A DNA stretch of 64,000 nucleotides from contig NZ_KZ454940.1 in assembly GCF_002797355.1 (NCBI RefSeq), forward strand, positions 1 to 64,000. The letters run 5' to 3'. A program made the position numbers and the translations under genes. The notes beneath the pieces are model-generated. The model was not told where the DNA came from. It searched no databases and was given only the letters and a program-made list of their open reading frames with translations. Within the stretch, counting starts at the first letter, position 1. Each line of letters opens with the position of its first letter. This stretch comes from Bacillus xiapuensis. GTDB taxonomy: Bacteria; Bacillota; Bacilli; Bacillales; Domibacillaceae. This document shows, piece by piece, positions 63,106 through 64,000 of this stretch.

Positions 63106-64000
63106 CTGCGAAATTTTTTTAAAGGGAAGCAGCCAGCAGCCAATAAGGATCAGCTGGATCAATTATTGGCTGCTTGCCGTGAATCTAGTGACTTTCTTAC
63201 ATTCCAGCTCCGCGATAACCCAGCCTTTGTCATATCCTATTATAAGAGTTTAGTGAATCCGGATACTGTAAATCAAGAAATCTTATCCGCTCTTTCTGAT
63301 AAAAAACTGCCGGATTTGCCAACAATAAAGGAACAGCTGCCAATTGAGGATTTATCCATTTTAGATAATGTTTCAGAAATTCAAGATAAATTGATGACTG
63401 GCTGTGCGATGATTCATCAAAAAAAAGCCCCGAAAGACGGCTTGCTGATTCCTGCCCCGGCTCTGGAGAAGCGGCAAGTGAATGTGCCTGAAACCGAATA
63501 CTCGGTTCTCGGTCCGAAAGAAGCTTTCGTCGAATCACTGGATACGAACATCAATCTCGTCCGCAAACGCTTGCCCATCCCAGAACTGCACATGAAAGAA
63601 ATAAAAGCTGGAAGACTTTCAAAAACACGCGTCAAGGTCGCTTATATTGCGGGGATTGCCAGTCAAGAAAATGTCAATACGATCATCCAAAGAATTCAGT
63701 CTATCGAATATGATCACATTCCTGACAGCTCGTTTATTTCGCAAATGATTGTGGATAATAGAAACTCTCCATTCCCGCAAATTATAGATACTGAACGCCC
63801 AGACCGCGTAGCCAGCTCTCTGGCGGAAGGAAAGATCGCTGTTTTTGTAGACGGATCGCCGCATGTATTGACAGCCCCAACGACACTGACTGAATTTTTT
63901 TCCGCTTATGATGACTACTTTTACACTTGGAATATCGCTTCAGTGTTCAGGTTAATTCGATTATTTGCCGTCACGTTCTCTGTTATTTCCACTCCTGCCT
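63106..64000 (+). CDS. GerA-family spore germination protein, N-terminal part (runs off window)
   Basis: About 298 codons of a germinant-receptor A subunit. Characteristic parts are VAYIAGIASQENVNTIIQRI, GKIAVFVDGSPHVLTAPTT and DDYFYTWNIASVFRLIRLFA, where the membrane region begins. The reading frame opens at 63082, and no ATG, GTG or TTG fits: the only one with a ribosome site (ATG 63101) is in another frame. CTG 63106 has AGGGAGGG 7 nt upstream and would give MRNFFKGKQPAANKDQ. A one-base frameshift near the start is the alternative. Confidence 0.85.
   Translation, partial: MRNFFKGKQPAANKDQLDQLLAACRESSDFLTFQLRDNPAFVISYYKSLVNPDTVNQEILSALSDKKLPDLPTIKEQLPIEDLSILDNVSEIQDKLMTGCAMIHQKKAPKDGLLIPAPALEKRQVNVPETEYSVLGPKEAFVESLDTNINLVRKRLPIPELHMKEIKAGRLSKTRVKVAYIAGIASQENVNTIIQRIQSIEYDHIPDSSFISQMIVDNRNSPFPQIIDTERPDRVASSLAEGKIAVFVDGSPHVLTAPTTLTEFFSAYDDYFYTWNIASVFRLIRLFAVTFSVISTPA

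Noticed and set aside
1-64000. CRISPR array or restriction-modification system
   Set aside because: No regularly spaced short repeats and no Cas, methylase or restriction motifs were seen.

Overview
The window looks like chromosome of an endospore-forming Bacillaceae bacterium. Shine-Dalgarno sites are strong, the Gram-positive core genes are typical, and a GerA-type germinant receptor gene runs off the right end. The gene order closely follows one part of the Bacillus subtilis map: yugO-yugN-pgi-yuzA-yugI-alaT-alaR-yugF-yugE-patB, then kapB-kapD-pbpD, yufK-mrpABCDEFG-yuxO(menI), yuiF-pepA-yuiB-yuiA-yumB-yumC and yutM-yuzB-yutJ. Symbols are assigned from protein similarity recalled from knowledge plus this order; no database search was run.

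Layout. 1-1.8 kb: an IS21-family end and a tyrosine integrase broken by an in-frame stop, next to a tRNA-Ala(GGC) gene; this is the right edge of an integrated element. 1.9-14.6 kb: yug block (K+ channel, glucose-6-phosphate isomerase, alanine aminotransferase, patB), with a rocD-gudB arginine/ornithine-to-2-oxoglutarate pair and an NSS symporter inserted. 14.6-26.6 kb: an AT-rich accessory island where B. subtilis has kinB. It holds a small secreted protein, an ABC exporter operon with a broken permease and PadR control, a complete agrBDCA-type peptide quorum-sensing system whose 59-residue AgrD precursor is very small, then decayed mobile DNA (IS3 and ISL3 pieces, a shrunken group II intron, a DEAD-box helicase tail, a possible toxin/immunity remnant). 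26.7-28.7 kb: queC-queD-queE under a preQ1-I riboswitch, without queF. 29-33.5 kb: cyclophilin, kapB, kapD, pbpD. 33.7-40.8 kb: acetoin dehydrogenase operon (acoL-acoA-acoB-acoC) behind a perfect sigma-54 promoter with its activator acoR. 41-53 kb: yufK, the seven-gene Mrp Na+/H+ antiporter, a thioesterase, an NhaC-type antiporter with a sigma-54-like promoter, and YuiF. 53-64 kb: aminopeptidase, a cobalamin-binding-type protein, flavoprotein oxidoreductases (YumB, YumC, YutJ), an Fe-S carrier (YutM), YuzB, and the start of a gerA-family gene.

How the genes work together. Several genes feed carbon and nitrogen overflow metabolism (rocD/gudB, alaT, aco), and two sigma-54-type promoters are visible. 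Three separate Na+/H+ antiporter systems lie within 11 kb, suggesting sodium or alkaline pH matters to the host. The most distinctive part is the agr island: it supplies a complete thiolactone-type signalling circuit at the locus where relatives carry the sporulation kinase KinB, while the KinB-associated genes kapB and kapD remain.

Many start codons were moved from the longest reading frame to the codon that follows a good ribosome-binding site; these choices are stated in the entries.
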